This document shows positions 37,951 to 52,440 of a DNA stretch of 64,000 nucleotides, piece by piece. Under the pieces are notes generated by a model. That model was not told the DNA's origin. It worked only from the letters and a program-made list of their open reading frames with translations, and searched no databases. How positions within the stretch are numbered: position 1 is the stretch's first letter; the number at the start of each line of letters is the position of its first letter. The stretch is from Hippophae tibetana (Eukaryota > Streptophyta > Magnoliopsida > Rosales > Elaeagnaceae): NCBI GenBank assembly GCA_037013495.1, contig CM072811.1, positions 40,625,452-40,689,451 on the forward strand. The letters run 5' to 3'. The position numbers and the translations under genes were made by a program.

Positions 37951-38999
37951 CTACATCTAGTAGATAACAACATGAATATTAGCTTGTTATTGAAATGATT
38001 TATATAAATAAATTTAAAGATATTTTAAAAAGTACCTAATTTTTTTAAAAATAAACGTCTTATTGAGTTAGGTTTGGACCAGACTTAGTATAAATGTTTA
38101 GTCCTAAATTTAACTCTAAAGTTATCCAGGTAAGGTTAGGCTTAACTTGGGGAAATATCATTGATGCTCCTAATTTTAGTATATTTTTACATATGTGTGT
38201 GATTTTCGTAAAAGAGTTCTAATGTCCTTGATTTTTAAGTTAATATCACTGATGTCTTTGGAAAGTTAAGGACGTTAACTTTCCATCTATTGATGTATTT
38301 TTTTATGGCTCTAATATCAAATAATTTTTATGCTTTGATTAATTTTTGGATTTAACATATTTTTAATAAATAAATATTGATTAATTTTTTGGCTTTTGAA
38401 TTCTTATCAAATAAATATCATCTTTAACAAACAAAATCTAGAATTTGATTGAATTTTACATCATTTTAATGAATATGGATCCACTTTCGTCTTCTGTTAT
38501 TTCCTATTTGATCTTTAATTATCTTTTTAAAAGTCTCTTGGATTGGAAACTTCCTTCAATCAAGGATAGAATATGTGTTTTTATTTAAGATATAAGAAAA
38601 TATTAGATTTTGGTGAAAAGAAAATTTTTATTCATAAAGGAAGTAATATTATTAAAACCTTAGTTTTTCGCTAATTTATTCTATAAAAGTTTACCTAGAC
38701 ATTATCTAAGAAGGGATGGATGTTTGGATTCTATGGTTAAAACTTGTTATGCTCTTATTCATTAAGAAGGGATGGATGTTTGGATTCTATGGTTAGAACT
38801 TGCTATACTCTTCTTCATTATATAAGATTCTTTTTATAGGCATAAGAGTAATTATTTTATATACTTGTGTGGAAGGAAAAAGATTATAATTGGTAAATAA
38901 GTTTTAGTAATATTAAATCTATTATATGTGATTGGTTTTTCTTGATGTATGAATTTTTTCTATTATGAAAGATTTCATGGTTTCAAGTTGATATTTTCT
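37951..38999. repeat. AT-rich stretch with a 56-bp direct tandem duplication
   Basis: AAGAAGGGATGGATGTTTGG begins at 38708 and again at 38764, giving two adjacent 56-base copies with few differences. A small inverted repeat involving AAAGTTAAGGACGTTAACTTTC lies near 38261-38284. No gene seen in the rest. Confidence 0.7.
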
Positions 39000-40259
39000 A
39001 ATTTTCTTAATAAGTTATAAAAATTTAACCATTGGTTTGAGTTTATGTTTTTTTTTCTTTCCTTTTCTTTCTCAGGGAAAAGAATGTATCATCTGTTTTC
39101 ATGAAGATTATTAGTCTTGGTATTTTTTCTAGCATTGTTATCTTTTCTTTTGCAATTGTTTGGTTTTTGAGTGCTTGTATAAATGTGGCTTCTAGGTTGT
39201 TTACTATATCACTGAGTTTGAGAATCTTAGGGGTTTTGTAATTAGCAAAAGTTCTTTATGTTTCAGTTATATTAGTGAATGCTTTATGTATTACATCGAA
39301 GAATCCAATTATTGTTATACTTGCTATTGGTCATGCCTTATATATTTTTACGGATGGTCCGTTGTAGATAACATTGCACTTTTATTTTTCTTCTTTACTC
39401 TTTTCTTTGAGTTATTCTTTATTTGCTATATCAGACTATAAAGCTTTTGAAGAATTACATTTTTTTCTTTTGATAATTTTGAGTTTTTATCCTCTTTCTT
39501 TGAGATTTTAATATCTTTTTTTTGTTGGAGTACTTGACTATTTCTGTTCTTCACATAAGAATAACTTTTTGAGATATAAAATCTCTAATTGGTCTTTTGA
39601 AACTTTTATTTTATTTTCTTTGATCTTGATTTCTATGTCAAGATTGTCTATCTATTCTACAATTGTAAAATTGTTAGTAGGATTAATTCTCTAATTAAAA
39701 TATCAATTAAAGTATTCTTTTTCCTATAGATGTTCAACACTAAATTTGTAATGGTTAAACCATTGTTTCCATTATATTAATCTCTCTTGTTTGTAATTTC
39801 TTGCAATATTAGTTTACAAAAAATATCCAAATTTTTTATTGTATATTCTAATAATAAATCTTGAGGATGTTACATATAATGCAAACTTTTTTATTTCCTT
39901 CTTATAGTTAAATATTATTTTTCATTGCTATGGTAGTTTAATTCTCTTTGAAAAACTATTGAAGCAAATTTATACTAATATTCATCTTTATTATCTATTC
40001 TTGCTTTTAATATGACTTGTTAATATTCATGTAAAACATATGTTTCTATTAACATTTTATCATATTAATATTTTATCATCTAGTTGTATATGGTAAACTA
40101 CTGGTAAATTTTTTATCTGTGCTTTTACCTTTACCATGCACTGAGTATCTTGATCAGTCCATTTTAGACATAATTTTTCTTAAGTTTTTCTTGTAAATAT
40201 TTTCTGATTTACGCTAATTTCTTAATATATATTTCCACTTATGTCAAAAATCCTAAAAC

Positions 40260-40860
40260 TTTTTGTAATTTTTTTTGTCAGTGGTGATAATGAAAAATCA
40301 TTGTATATTATTTAACACATAAGGTTGAGTGTGTTGTTTTTCATATTTTATTTCTTCCTACATGTTTGATTTTTTGTTGTGCTAATACTTTTTTTTTCTG
40401 AGACAATATAATTCCTTCTTTCTAATATTTTGTTAATCTTTTTAATATGTCTAGATAATGTTGGTTGATATTATCACTAAAAACTAATATATCATCGATA
40501 TAGACACAACAAAATGGATGATATTTTTTAAAAATATTATTTATATATCTTTGAAATATTCGTAGTGCCTGTTTTAATCCAAATGATATTATAGTCCATT
40601 GAAATTATCCCTATGGATACCAAAGGTTGTTAATAGTTAAAATTCTTTATCTAATTTGATTTGTTATAATCAACTATTGCAATCAAAACTAGAAAAATAT
40701 TTATTTTCTTTGATTAAGGATAATAATTTTTCATTCTTAGGGATAAAATATTAGTATCTATTATTTTTTTAATTAGTGATTTGAAATTTATCAACATTAT
40801 TTTCTTTCTTTATCTTTTTTCATCTTTTTTTCCTATAAAAAATTCTAGGCAAGTGCGGAC
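40260..40860 (-). pseudogene. Reverse transcriptase region of the pararetrovirus relic
   Basis: On the minus strand the fragment around 40640-40710 reads KENKYFSSFDCNS, the first catalytic Asp block. The segment at 40470-40520 reads FCCVYIDDILVFSD, with YIDD encoded by 40491-40502. Between them the frame is interrupted. The spacing of the two blocks and the residues around YIDD match caulimovirid and Ty3-type reverse transcriptases; the neighbouring zinc knuckle and the absence of integrase favour the former. Confidence 0.7.
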
Positions 40861-41842
40861 TCATGCTTGGATCAATTACTTTTAATTCCAAAAATTCTTT
40901 AATTTGTTTACTAAATTTTTCTTGATATTTTGGAGTGTAAACTATAAGTCTTACTCTTATAACTTTATTAGGGTTTTTTAGTTTTATACTTACTACGTAT
41001 TTAAGCTTATTAATATTTGGATCTAAAGATTTTTTTGATCTTACTGTCTTAAGTAATTTCTTTAGTTTTAATAATCTTGTATCTTCTTGTATTTCTTTTA
41101 AGAATAGATTTCCCTTGTTATTAAAATCTTAATCATCTCCATCTTATAATTTTGTTATATTTTCTAAATGTGGGTTCTGTTTTGATGCATTTCATCACAT
41201 TTTTACTTTTTATGTTGTTCAAACACTCCTAACATTTTTAACCTTTGAAATATATATTTTTTCTCCTTCTAATATTGTTATACTTATATTATTTATATAT
41301 TGTGTAAATGATTTATATAAGTTTAAGAAGTTATATCCTATCAAGAAATCAACTCTTGTTTCCTATTGATTTATAGTAGGATATGAAACTTTTTTTTCTC
41401 CAATTATAATATCAATATCTGAAAGTTTATGGTCCTTACAATATCTTTTATAACTTTGCTAAGATTAATTGTTGTATTATTTTCTATTTTTACTATAAAG
41501 TCCTTTGGAGTTGTAGTCCAAAGTTCTTATGAAAATACATATTTTCTTGCTACACACATATTGGCTCTAATATCTAGGTAAGCATGTAAATGGTATATAT
41601 TGTATCATTTGAATTTTCATCATATTTTTATGTAAGTGTTACTAGGATTAGTTATATTGTATGGGTCATTCATGCTCTAGTGTTTCCTCTGAATTGTTTC
41701 TTCTTCTGTTTCACCCATTAGTTATATTGATTTTGTTTTATCAATATATGATTCTTCTATGTGTTCTAATTCCATCTTAGAGCTTTGTTCTAGTATTTTT
41801 AAGTTTTTCTTATATTCTTTTTTATGGATTAACCTATTAGAA

Positions 41843-41883
41843 CATTTATTGACATAATGACATTCCTCATTACATATCCAACA
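41843..41883 (-). other. CCHC zinc knuckle of the relic's capsid region
   Basis: Minus-strand translation CWICNEECHYVNKC fits C-x2-C-x4-H-x4-C exactly. This is a nucleic-acid-binding motif found at the end of the caulimovirid capsid protein. It lies one frame away from the open stretch just upstream. Confidence 0.7.
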
Positions 41884-42800
41884 TCTACAAATTCATCTAT
41901 CCTTTGTCTATTTCTTTCATTTATGCGATAATCAAAAGTTTCTTCATGAATTATAGGGGGTATTATTATGTTTCTTTTCATAGTAATTTTAGAATGTTTT
42001 GGTTCAGAATCTATTTTACTGAATACTTTCATACCATCTTCTTAATTATTAGAGCATATATTTTTTCGTAATGTTTTCTTAAGATCTCATCTATTAATAT
42101 TAACAGTTTTACTAATGTTCTTACATCTTTATTTTAAATATTCATAAATTTCTATTCTATTGTTTTCTATAACCCATTATGTTAGAATTGTAGATTTCTC
42201 TTCATTCTTTCTTTTTTCATTAGGAGGAATCATTCTATCATATTTTTTTAGTGGTTCTTCTTTTAATCGTTCTAATAAATCTCTTTTTAGTTGTAATATA
42301 TCATCATAACTATTTTGTCTTATTTCTTTAAAGATTTTTTCTTTGATTTTATTTATATTTTGTAAATATTCTATTTTATTTTGTAAAATATTTAAGGCTT
42401 TTATTATAGTTTTGTTGATTATTTGTTAGGTTTATTAGGGTACCATTGTTTTTTTGACTCTATTCCTTGTAATTTATCATTTGACATCTTTAATAGATTT
42501 TTACTTTGTAATTTTGTAATATGTCATTTGATATCTTTAAGAAATTTTTACTTTGTAATTTATTAGTTTTTATTATTCCATGGATAAGAATTTTGACTTC
42601 TTCAATTTCTCGTTTTAATTCTTTTATTTATTCTTCTTATTCCTATTCCTGTTTTCTTATTTGTAAATTTTATTCATGGTATGTTACTTTTTTATTATAT
42701 TATTTTTTCTTTCTAGTATCAAAGTTTTTTCTTAAACATTTAGGTTTCATTCTTCAAGTATTCTAAGTTATGTTAAATTTTTTTGTTTTATTATTTGTCC

Positions 42801-43190
42801 AATTTCTTGAAAGATCTTATTTATTTCTATGATTCATTTATCTATATATTGAACTATTATGACTATTTTTAATGAATATTTTATTATGCAGTGTAATGAA
42901 AATTGATGATTTTATTTTTTCATTAAATATACTCTTTCAAATTTATAAACTAAACTTCATACTTGTTTTAGTTTTTATCATTAATATTAGTGACAAACCT
43001 AGGTAATGTTGTGAATTTTAATTATGGCATCCTTAGTTTCTATGAATCTTTCCTAATAAAGTATCTTTTGTATTTATTATTCTATTAATTAGGATGCTAA
43101 TTTTATTGGTATATTTATTCATTCTTTAAAATGTGTTTTTATTAATATTTAGATTTCTCTTAAATTGATATATTTTTATTTTGAGAGATT
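42801..43190. other. T-rich stretch, no feature resolved
   Basis: Possibly the outer part of the pararetrovirus relic (same composition), but no motif could be read. Confidence 0.35.
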
Positions 43191-44770
43191 TTATTAATAT
43201 TTTATATAAAATAATATTATTTTTCAATGCTTTATGTTATTGGTAAAATATGGAAATGATAAAAATGACTTCTTTTATAATATTTTATCATAAAAATTAT
43301 TAAGTTATTGAGTAAATTGTAAATTTTTTATCATAAAATTATTGAAATATTGAATAAATAATGAAATTATATATTCTTATTATATTTTACAAAATATAAA
43401 GAATTAAATTACATATTTTATAATATAAAAGACTAACTAATATAAATAAGGGACACCTTATCCTACATTATAATAAAAAAATACATAATATTAAATTATA
43501 TTAATTCAAAGATGAGATTATTTAATAAATGTATTCATCTATATCATTTATATTAGGACCACTTGCATATATACTAAAGTTATTTTTAATACTAAATATT
43601 TTATATTATTTTAAATATTTTATTTTTTATTTTTAATATCAATTTAATATTTATGTTAAAAAGGTGGTTTGAGTAATATGATTTAATTATTGACTAACAA
43701 ATATTAAGAATATTTTGGATATTTTAAGAAAGAAAAAAAAACAAATACCATGTGTCACCCATACATTCCCTGCCCCACCCACATCGAACACCGTTGATCT
43801 CCTCATCTCATTTTAATAAAAAGATATTTAATTACATAACACATATATATATTTTTAATCTTTTTTTAGAATTGTTTTTTACAGTATTATTAATATGATA
43901 TAAAATAGGTTAATTTATGAATAGGTTAATTAAGTCTTTTAATTTCTAAAAATGAAATATTTGGGTAAAGAATGCATTTTAGTACTTGAAATAAGGCATA
44001 TGATTTTAAATAATTATTAAATTGAATATATTATTTTTTATAATAATAATATTTATAATATTTGATAAAAAAAAGGATTAAATTGATCAATTTTAAGTAA
44101 ACATAGAATGATTATTATCCTCACTTTTTTATATATAAATTTTTATTTTAAATCCCTCAACCTAGGTTATTATATATATAATATAAAACATATTTTTTAT
44201 ATTTAAAAGAAAAATAATAATACAAATCTCTTATATTAAATTAAATGATTCTTTTTTAGTCTCTTAGAAAAAAATTGTCATTTGATTTTTTACTTTTGTA
44301 AAAAAGATAAAAAAAGAGCAAATATATTTTTTATTAATATTTTGAATAAAATAATATTTTTTCAATACTTTATTTTATTGGTAAATTTATAGAGTAAAAA
44401 TTACATTTTATTATGTATTTATCACATAAATTATTAAAATATTAAGTAAATAGTATTTTTTTTAAAAAGGACGAATATATATTTTTTGTTAATATTTTAA
44501 ATAAAATAATATTTTTTTTCAATATTTTATTTTATTGGTAAATTTATAGAGTAAAAATTACATTTTATTATCATATTTATCACATAAATTATTAAAATAT
44601 TAAGTGAATAGTAAATTTTTAATCATAAATATTATTAAAATGTTGAATAATTAATGAAATTTGTATTTTTTCGTACTTTTTATAAAATATAAGAGATTAA
44701 CTGATAAATTTTATAATATAAGAGATTAATTGATATAAATTTTTTAATATAAAGGATTTAATGGGTGTTT
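43191..44770. repeat. AT-rich repeat family, three copies of a ~150-200-bp unit
   Basis: The phrase AATAAAATAATATT followed by TTTTATTGGTAAATTTATAG and CACATAAATTATTAAAATAT occurs near 44340-44450 and again near 44500-44610, an offset of about 158 bases. A more diverged copy lies at 43195-43440. No coding potential. It may be decayed noncoding transposon DNA or a local tandem expansion. The 43740-43810 island (CATGTGTCACCC...) is the only GC-richer part and was not recognised. Confidence 0.65.
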
Positions 44771-44830
44771 TTTTTCTTCTAATTATCTTCATATAATTGG
44801 CTACGGCGCCCACTTGTTGAAGTCACTAGC

Positions 44831-44962
44831 AAAGTCGGCTTTAATACAATAGGTTGGCAAAATTGACCAAAATTACAAAGTCGGCTTTTAATACAATAGT
44901 TTGGCAAAATTGACCAAAATTACAAAGTCGGCTTTTAATACAATAGGTTGGCAAAATTGACC
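44831..44962. repeat. Three copies of a 46-47-bp tandem repeat
   Basis: AAAGTCGGCTTT begins at 44831, 44877 and 44924, each followed by AATACAATAGGTTGGCAAAA. Copies are nearly identical, hence a recent expansion. Confidence 0.95.
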
Positions 44963-46197
44963 TTAAAAAATAACAAATAATTTGATAAGAAATATATTTT
45001 AAAAATGATGAATAATATTTTATTTTTATAAATTATTTTTAAAATATGTGATAATATAATACTTTTGATGAATAAAATTTAAAATTAATAAAAAAAAAAT
45101 ATTTAATAAGAGATAGATAAAAAAAATATACTTAAAAAATAATAAATAAAATCTACAAGGAATCAAATAAATTTCAATACATATGCAGGGGAGTAAATAA
45201 TATTTAATGAACATGATGTTTCCACATCATCAAATCATGTAGGAAAAGAAGCTTCTGCCGATCAGTGGAATCCATTTGAATACAAGATAAGTTATGTGCA
45301 TTTTAGAGTAGCTAATGAATTAATTTAGCTTTATTTCCAAGTACTACACCTTGTAATAATTATTTTATGAAAAACACTTTATGACAATAATTAACAAACT
45401 TCATTTAACAAATAAATTAGATAAAATAAGACGATATATATAAATTTAACGGAATAAATAAAATTTGATTGAACTTAAAAGTTAATGTATAATAAAATTA
45501 TCAAATAAAAATTATATAATTATTAACTATTATAAAAATATTTTGATATTTATAAACTTAAAACCAGGTACTGACCGAACATTGGAACTTTTATATTAAA
45601 GATATATAAATTATTTGAAATAGAAACTTTCTTAAAAGATATCATACCTTCCCTTCGGAAAATTGTTATCTTTTTATTCGAAATTGAAACTTTCTTAAAA
45701 AAAAAATATCATAACTTCATTCTGAAAATTATTCTTTTTTTTTTTTAAGTTTTATTAATAAGTAGGTTTTATTAAAAAATTACCGACGTAGTTCGGCCAG
45801 ATATTGAATTAAAATATTAAACAAATGCATGCTTTGGACTAATTTGGACACCTAGCACTGTTAAAGTGTTATTAATTATTATTATACTTACGTCGGTACA
45901 TTTGTGGAAAAATATATAGGAAACGTGAGAGAGGGAGAAACTGAATAATGCTAATTCTTTCACTATCCAAGAAAGGGACAGAATGAATAATGCCTACTTA
46001 CAACAATTCTAACGATTAGAACCTATTCAATATCTACTTCGGTGCTTTTTTTCTTTTTTTCTTTCTATAATTATTTTAATTATTATTCTTTCTTATTTTC
46101 ATATAAAAAATTCTATTTATTATAATTTCATGATAAATCAGAAATCCCAAATTCTAGCAGTGCGTACTACTTGTAGCTTAAAACAAAGAAAACAAAA
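44963..46197. other. Upstream region of the SDR gene
   Basis: AT-rich, no other gene. A ~70-base direct duplication containing GAAACTTTCTTAAAA lies at about 45618-45740. A TATAAAA word at 46101-46107 is about 95 bases before the start codon and could be the TATA box, though in such AT-rich DNA it may be chance. Confidence 0.45.
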
Positions 46198-48304
<2,107 letters not shown>

Positions 48305-50848
48305 GATTTAAACCATAAAGGCCAATTTCTATGTACTTTTAATTTTCTTCATGCTGTTCCACATGTATTAAGATTGTGTGAGATGTTATTCTCTTGCGCA
48401 AGTATTTAGCTTATCATGTTTTCGAATTTCATTGGTCCTTAATGGGACTGTAAATAAGATGGTTGGTCTTTAATATTAATTTTAACTTCTACTAGTTCTC
48501 CAAAATATTCAGCTTATGATTTTTTTTCCTATCAGTATGATTATTCATGATTATGAGTTAGGAAAATGTTGTAATAAAAAAATTAGTATCCTAAACGAAT
48601 ATTTGTTCATTCCACATTGTTCCATAGTTTATAATTCGTGTTCTTAGATCTTTTTGGCTTTGAAAATAGTTACAAAATTAACTTTACATTTATTTTTTCT
48701 TTATATATAATCGAATAACACATGTAATAATGGTAATCTATGTACTCTTATTTAAAATTGTATGTTAGTTGATTAAATATTAATAAATGTAATAATCAAA
48801 TGAATGAAATATTATTTTATACATGTTCTTGATTCTAACAATGTAATATTGAATCAATTTTTATGGTATGTGTTGTTTGTGAGCGAGACTCTTATATAGG
48901 ATAAGGATATGACATTTAATGAAATAGTTTGCAGTTAATAAATAAATTTAAATAACTTATTTAGTTAGTTGATCATGGGTTATGTTGAGATCGATTTGTC
49001 TTAATTAGAAATGGATAACATAAGAAAAGAAATACACTATTAGAATTCAATTATATTAAGTGATTATATATGATTGAATAGCATAAGATACTATGTTTTG
49101 TGTACTCTTAATCTTGAATCTATTCCATTTTCACTTGAAAGGATTCAATGTTCGTTAGATTCCTAAGTATGAAGTCCTAATATTCTTTAAAATCAATAAT
49201 AATCTCAAAGTTCTTTTATGGTTCTTCTATTGGATGTTTTAGTACTTGATTACTCAAATTTATGGTCATAATATTCCTTTAAGATTTAACATTGTTTGTA
49301 ACATTTGGAGATGTCAAATTCCAAACAAGAGGTGTCGGTTGATAATCTTAATTAGTATATTCAAGTATCACAAGTATGAGGTATATTCATGAAGAGTTGA
49401 ATAAAATTTGTCTTATTGTAACATGAAAACTCATTTATTATTAGATGAATATATATTACTAGGAGTTGTAATATTTTGTTTTTAGTAGAATAACACCGAG
49501 ATTATATTTAGATCATTAGATTCAAATAAAAGAGAGTCATGAATGGATTAAATATTATGAGCATCATAATATAATCCTATTAGTCTTCAAGATAGTCGAG
49601 ATTATTGAACACTTATAATGCATAACTTCATTCATTCAATCAGTTGACACTTATAATGTAGAACACTTATATTATGAATGTTAAACATGAGACTTTGGTT
49701 TGTTTTTTATTTTGCTCGGTTCTTAATAATTTTTTTTAAATCTATTGGCTCTATATACGCCCAAACAATATGTTACTAAATTTTATTTAATCATAATTAA
49801 AAATAACAACAATATCTAGTACAATAAGTTTCAAAAGAAACAAAACCCAATAAAAAACATAAGATATAGCGATTCTAAAAGGAGAGATGTAACTAGGCTT
49901 AAACTAGAAAGAAACTAAAGTTCTAGCTAATAATTGATTAAAACTCGTCAAAAGATTTTTTTATCACGAAGAATAATCAAATTAGGCACAAAATGAACTT
50001 GTTTGAACACGAAATCACATCTTACTTTCTACATAAACAAAATTGTATGCACCGTCAAACACAAGTTGTTTCTATCATCATCCAATACTTTTTTAAAGTT
50101 ACTATCTTGTATGCCCATAGTTTGTAGGCATAGTATCATAGATATAATAATTTTTTCAATGCTTCATACTCAAATAATAAGTTCATCAATCTTTCATTAC
50201 TCACAATAAAAATTGGACATTCATCAACATTATTATGTCTATGAACAAGACTATATAATGTATGTAAGGACTATAAGTGTTCATTATTTTTGTGGATAAA
50301 ATATTTATCTGTGTACTTTTTTTTAGACTTGCTATCATGTTCATCAAGAAAAGTTGAGAAAATACTCGAGTTCTAATTAGTCGTATTTCAGATATATCTA
50401 TTCTAACTATCATACATAGTAATAATGCACTCATTTATTCATTAGCATATGTTCATAACACTTGAAATTATTTTTATTACTAAAATATTTATTTAAAATC
50501 GAATCAATTTATAAAATTATCAATTAGCTTTTTTTAAATTTTCTAAAAAATGATTTATTACTCTTATTTTTTTAATGGGCTTTGGGTAATTAATCCCAAA
50601 ATGAACTAACTTTGATATTATTAGGTTTTTATTATCACCTATATATATTAGTGTTAAACCTAGGGGTGTTACTATCGAGAATGAAATTGGTTTAAGTGGA
50701 AGAGTCATATTTCAGATTTGGGTTTTTATCAAATCGTATAAGCATCTTAGGAGCAGATTGAAGACTTCAATTCTAATGATTTGGGTTCATGTTTGAAAAG
50801 CTAGAAGAAAAGATGTTTGGTTCAATGTGTGAAAGCAATCCCTGATCT
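48305..50848. other. AT-rich intergenic stretch, no gene seen
   Basis: The first ~200 bases are the probable 3' UTR of the SDR gene. The rest has only short chance frames (for example 50003-50434 on both strands) and no similarity I can name. Confidence 0.5.
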
Positions 50849-51307
50849 TGTTGGGAAATTACGCAAATTTTAGATAAGCCAGACTTATGAGAAAGCAAGA
50901 AAAATAACACACAAATTTGTTAATGGAGTTTGGCCAATCTTGCTTACATCTCCGGATATGCTGCAGATCTTTTTACTAAATGAGGAGAAATTATACAAGG
51001 TGTTTACAACACTCACAACTCATAGCCCACAACACAATTACACCCAAGAAAATTACTCTCAATTTTCTCTCTCAAAAACTTTTCTCTCAATTGGAATGAA
51101 CACTTTGGATGGTTAATTCATTACAATTACACATCTATTTATAGGAAAATTCACTCCTTGAATTACTCCTTAAATTAATGTTTCCTTGATTGCTCCTTGA
51201 ATTAAGCTCCATGTTTTGCTCCTTGAATTAAGCTCCATGTTTTGCTCCTTGAATTAAGCTCCATGTTTTGCTTCTTAAATTAAGAAGCTTTATAACAATC
51301 TCCAACA
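50849..51307. mobile_element. Solo LTR with perfect target-site duplication
   Basis: 459 bases beginning TGTTGGGAAATT and ending CTCCAACA, so TGTTGG...CCAACA ends. The flanking five bases are GATCT on both sides (50844-50848 and 51308-51312). No internal retrotransposon sequence is adjacent, so this is a solo LTR left by recombination between two LTRs. Inside, GCTCCTTGAATTAAGCTCC is part of a 26-base tandem repeat (three copies starting 51191, 51217 and 51243, then a decayed fourth). Superfamily and orientation are not certain; the ends suit Copia or Gypsy. Confidence 0.88.
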
Positions 51308-51312
51308 GATCT

Positions 51313-52440
51313 TACAATAGATGAATTGCTCATTCTATTTCTAATTGAGAACTAGCATTCTCTAACCCTTCACATAATTTATTAGACCAATTTTGGAGAG
51401 ATCCAATTTCCATTATGATATGGTTACTAGAGCACAATGCTCATTTGTGTCTGAGGCTCTTACCCTATAAGCAGCATGCGACAAGGATAGAATGATCAAG
51501 TGTGACTAGGTTTAAGTGTGCTTGGTGCTTCAAACAGATCGATGAAATAAAAAAAAATAGAGTGCGATAGCAAAAAAAGTAACAAAAGAGAAATTAATTG
51601 GACCACAAGGGATTAAATAGGTTGATTGATATCGTATGAGAAATATTTATTCATAAATTTTTTGGTATTTTTTATATTTATATAACTTATTCTTGATTAG
51701 ATTTTTATATGTTTACATGATTGGATTATTAAATTTTAAAGAAACTATTTTTATTAAATTTGTACTTATTCTTTTTGTTCTAGAATTTGCTAGTTGATTT
51801 GATTTAAGTGATGTATGTTTTGAATCATCTAGTTAGGATTATTCATTATTAAATATGTTGTTAAATACGCACGGATACTTGTGTTCTTATGCTAACCCTT
51901 TTATAGTTGATTCGTGAATGTATCTAACTAACAAAAAGCTTATTGGAATGTTGGTATGGATATCGCTCATGCTAATATTAGAAATTGTGAAAACAAAGCA
52001 GGGGCTCGTAAGTAAGGTACATTAGGACAGTATCCTAGGAAGGGTAACATAAGATTGAGTTTGTACTTAAACATTTGGTTTTCATAGTAGAAAGTTAGGT
52101 GGTCTGATGGATTGATAGTTTTCCTCTTATGTCATGATTGTGGCATAGGTTGTTTCCACCTAAAAATATCATGTGTTTTATTTCATTTTATCACTTTATT
52201 TTTACACATGATTCATGTCTGGCTACTTTGTTAAGGTTATTAAATTATAAATTTATAAAAAATGAATATAACCTATTCACTCATTTCTAGATTAATTAGG
52301 TCCATATTTTATAAACTTTTAATGTATTTTTGTCTAAATAAAGTGTTGAAATCATGAGGGGACACATAGCTTTTAAATAGTTTTTCATGAAATTTTATCT
52401 ACATCATTTACGCTCTCATAAATTTCATCATGAAAATCAC
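51313..52440. other. AT-rich stretch, no gene seen
   Basis: No sustained frame, repeat or transposon end could be recognised. Confidence 0.45.

Larger units (their letters stand above)
39000..42800 (-). pseudogene. Endogenous pararetrovirus (Caulimoviridae) relic
   Basis: The + strand is extremely T-rich here, so the minus strand is A-rich like many plant pararetroviral genomes. Minus-strand fragments follow caulimovirid order: a Lys/Glu/Asn-rich capsid-like stretch (about 42050-42480), an intact CCHC zinc knuckle (41843-41883), a protease-like region whose active-site triad is altered (about 41550-41640), and reverse transcriptase (40260-40860) with an intact YIDD. Further along, about 39230-39370, a fragment resembles the inclusion-body/transactivator type domain of this family, but weakly. 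The frame is broken by dozens of stops and shifts, and no LTRs or integrase fragments are seen, which separates it from gypsy elements. A fossil with no coding capacity. Confidence 0.65.
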
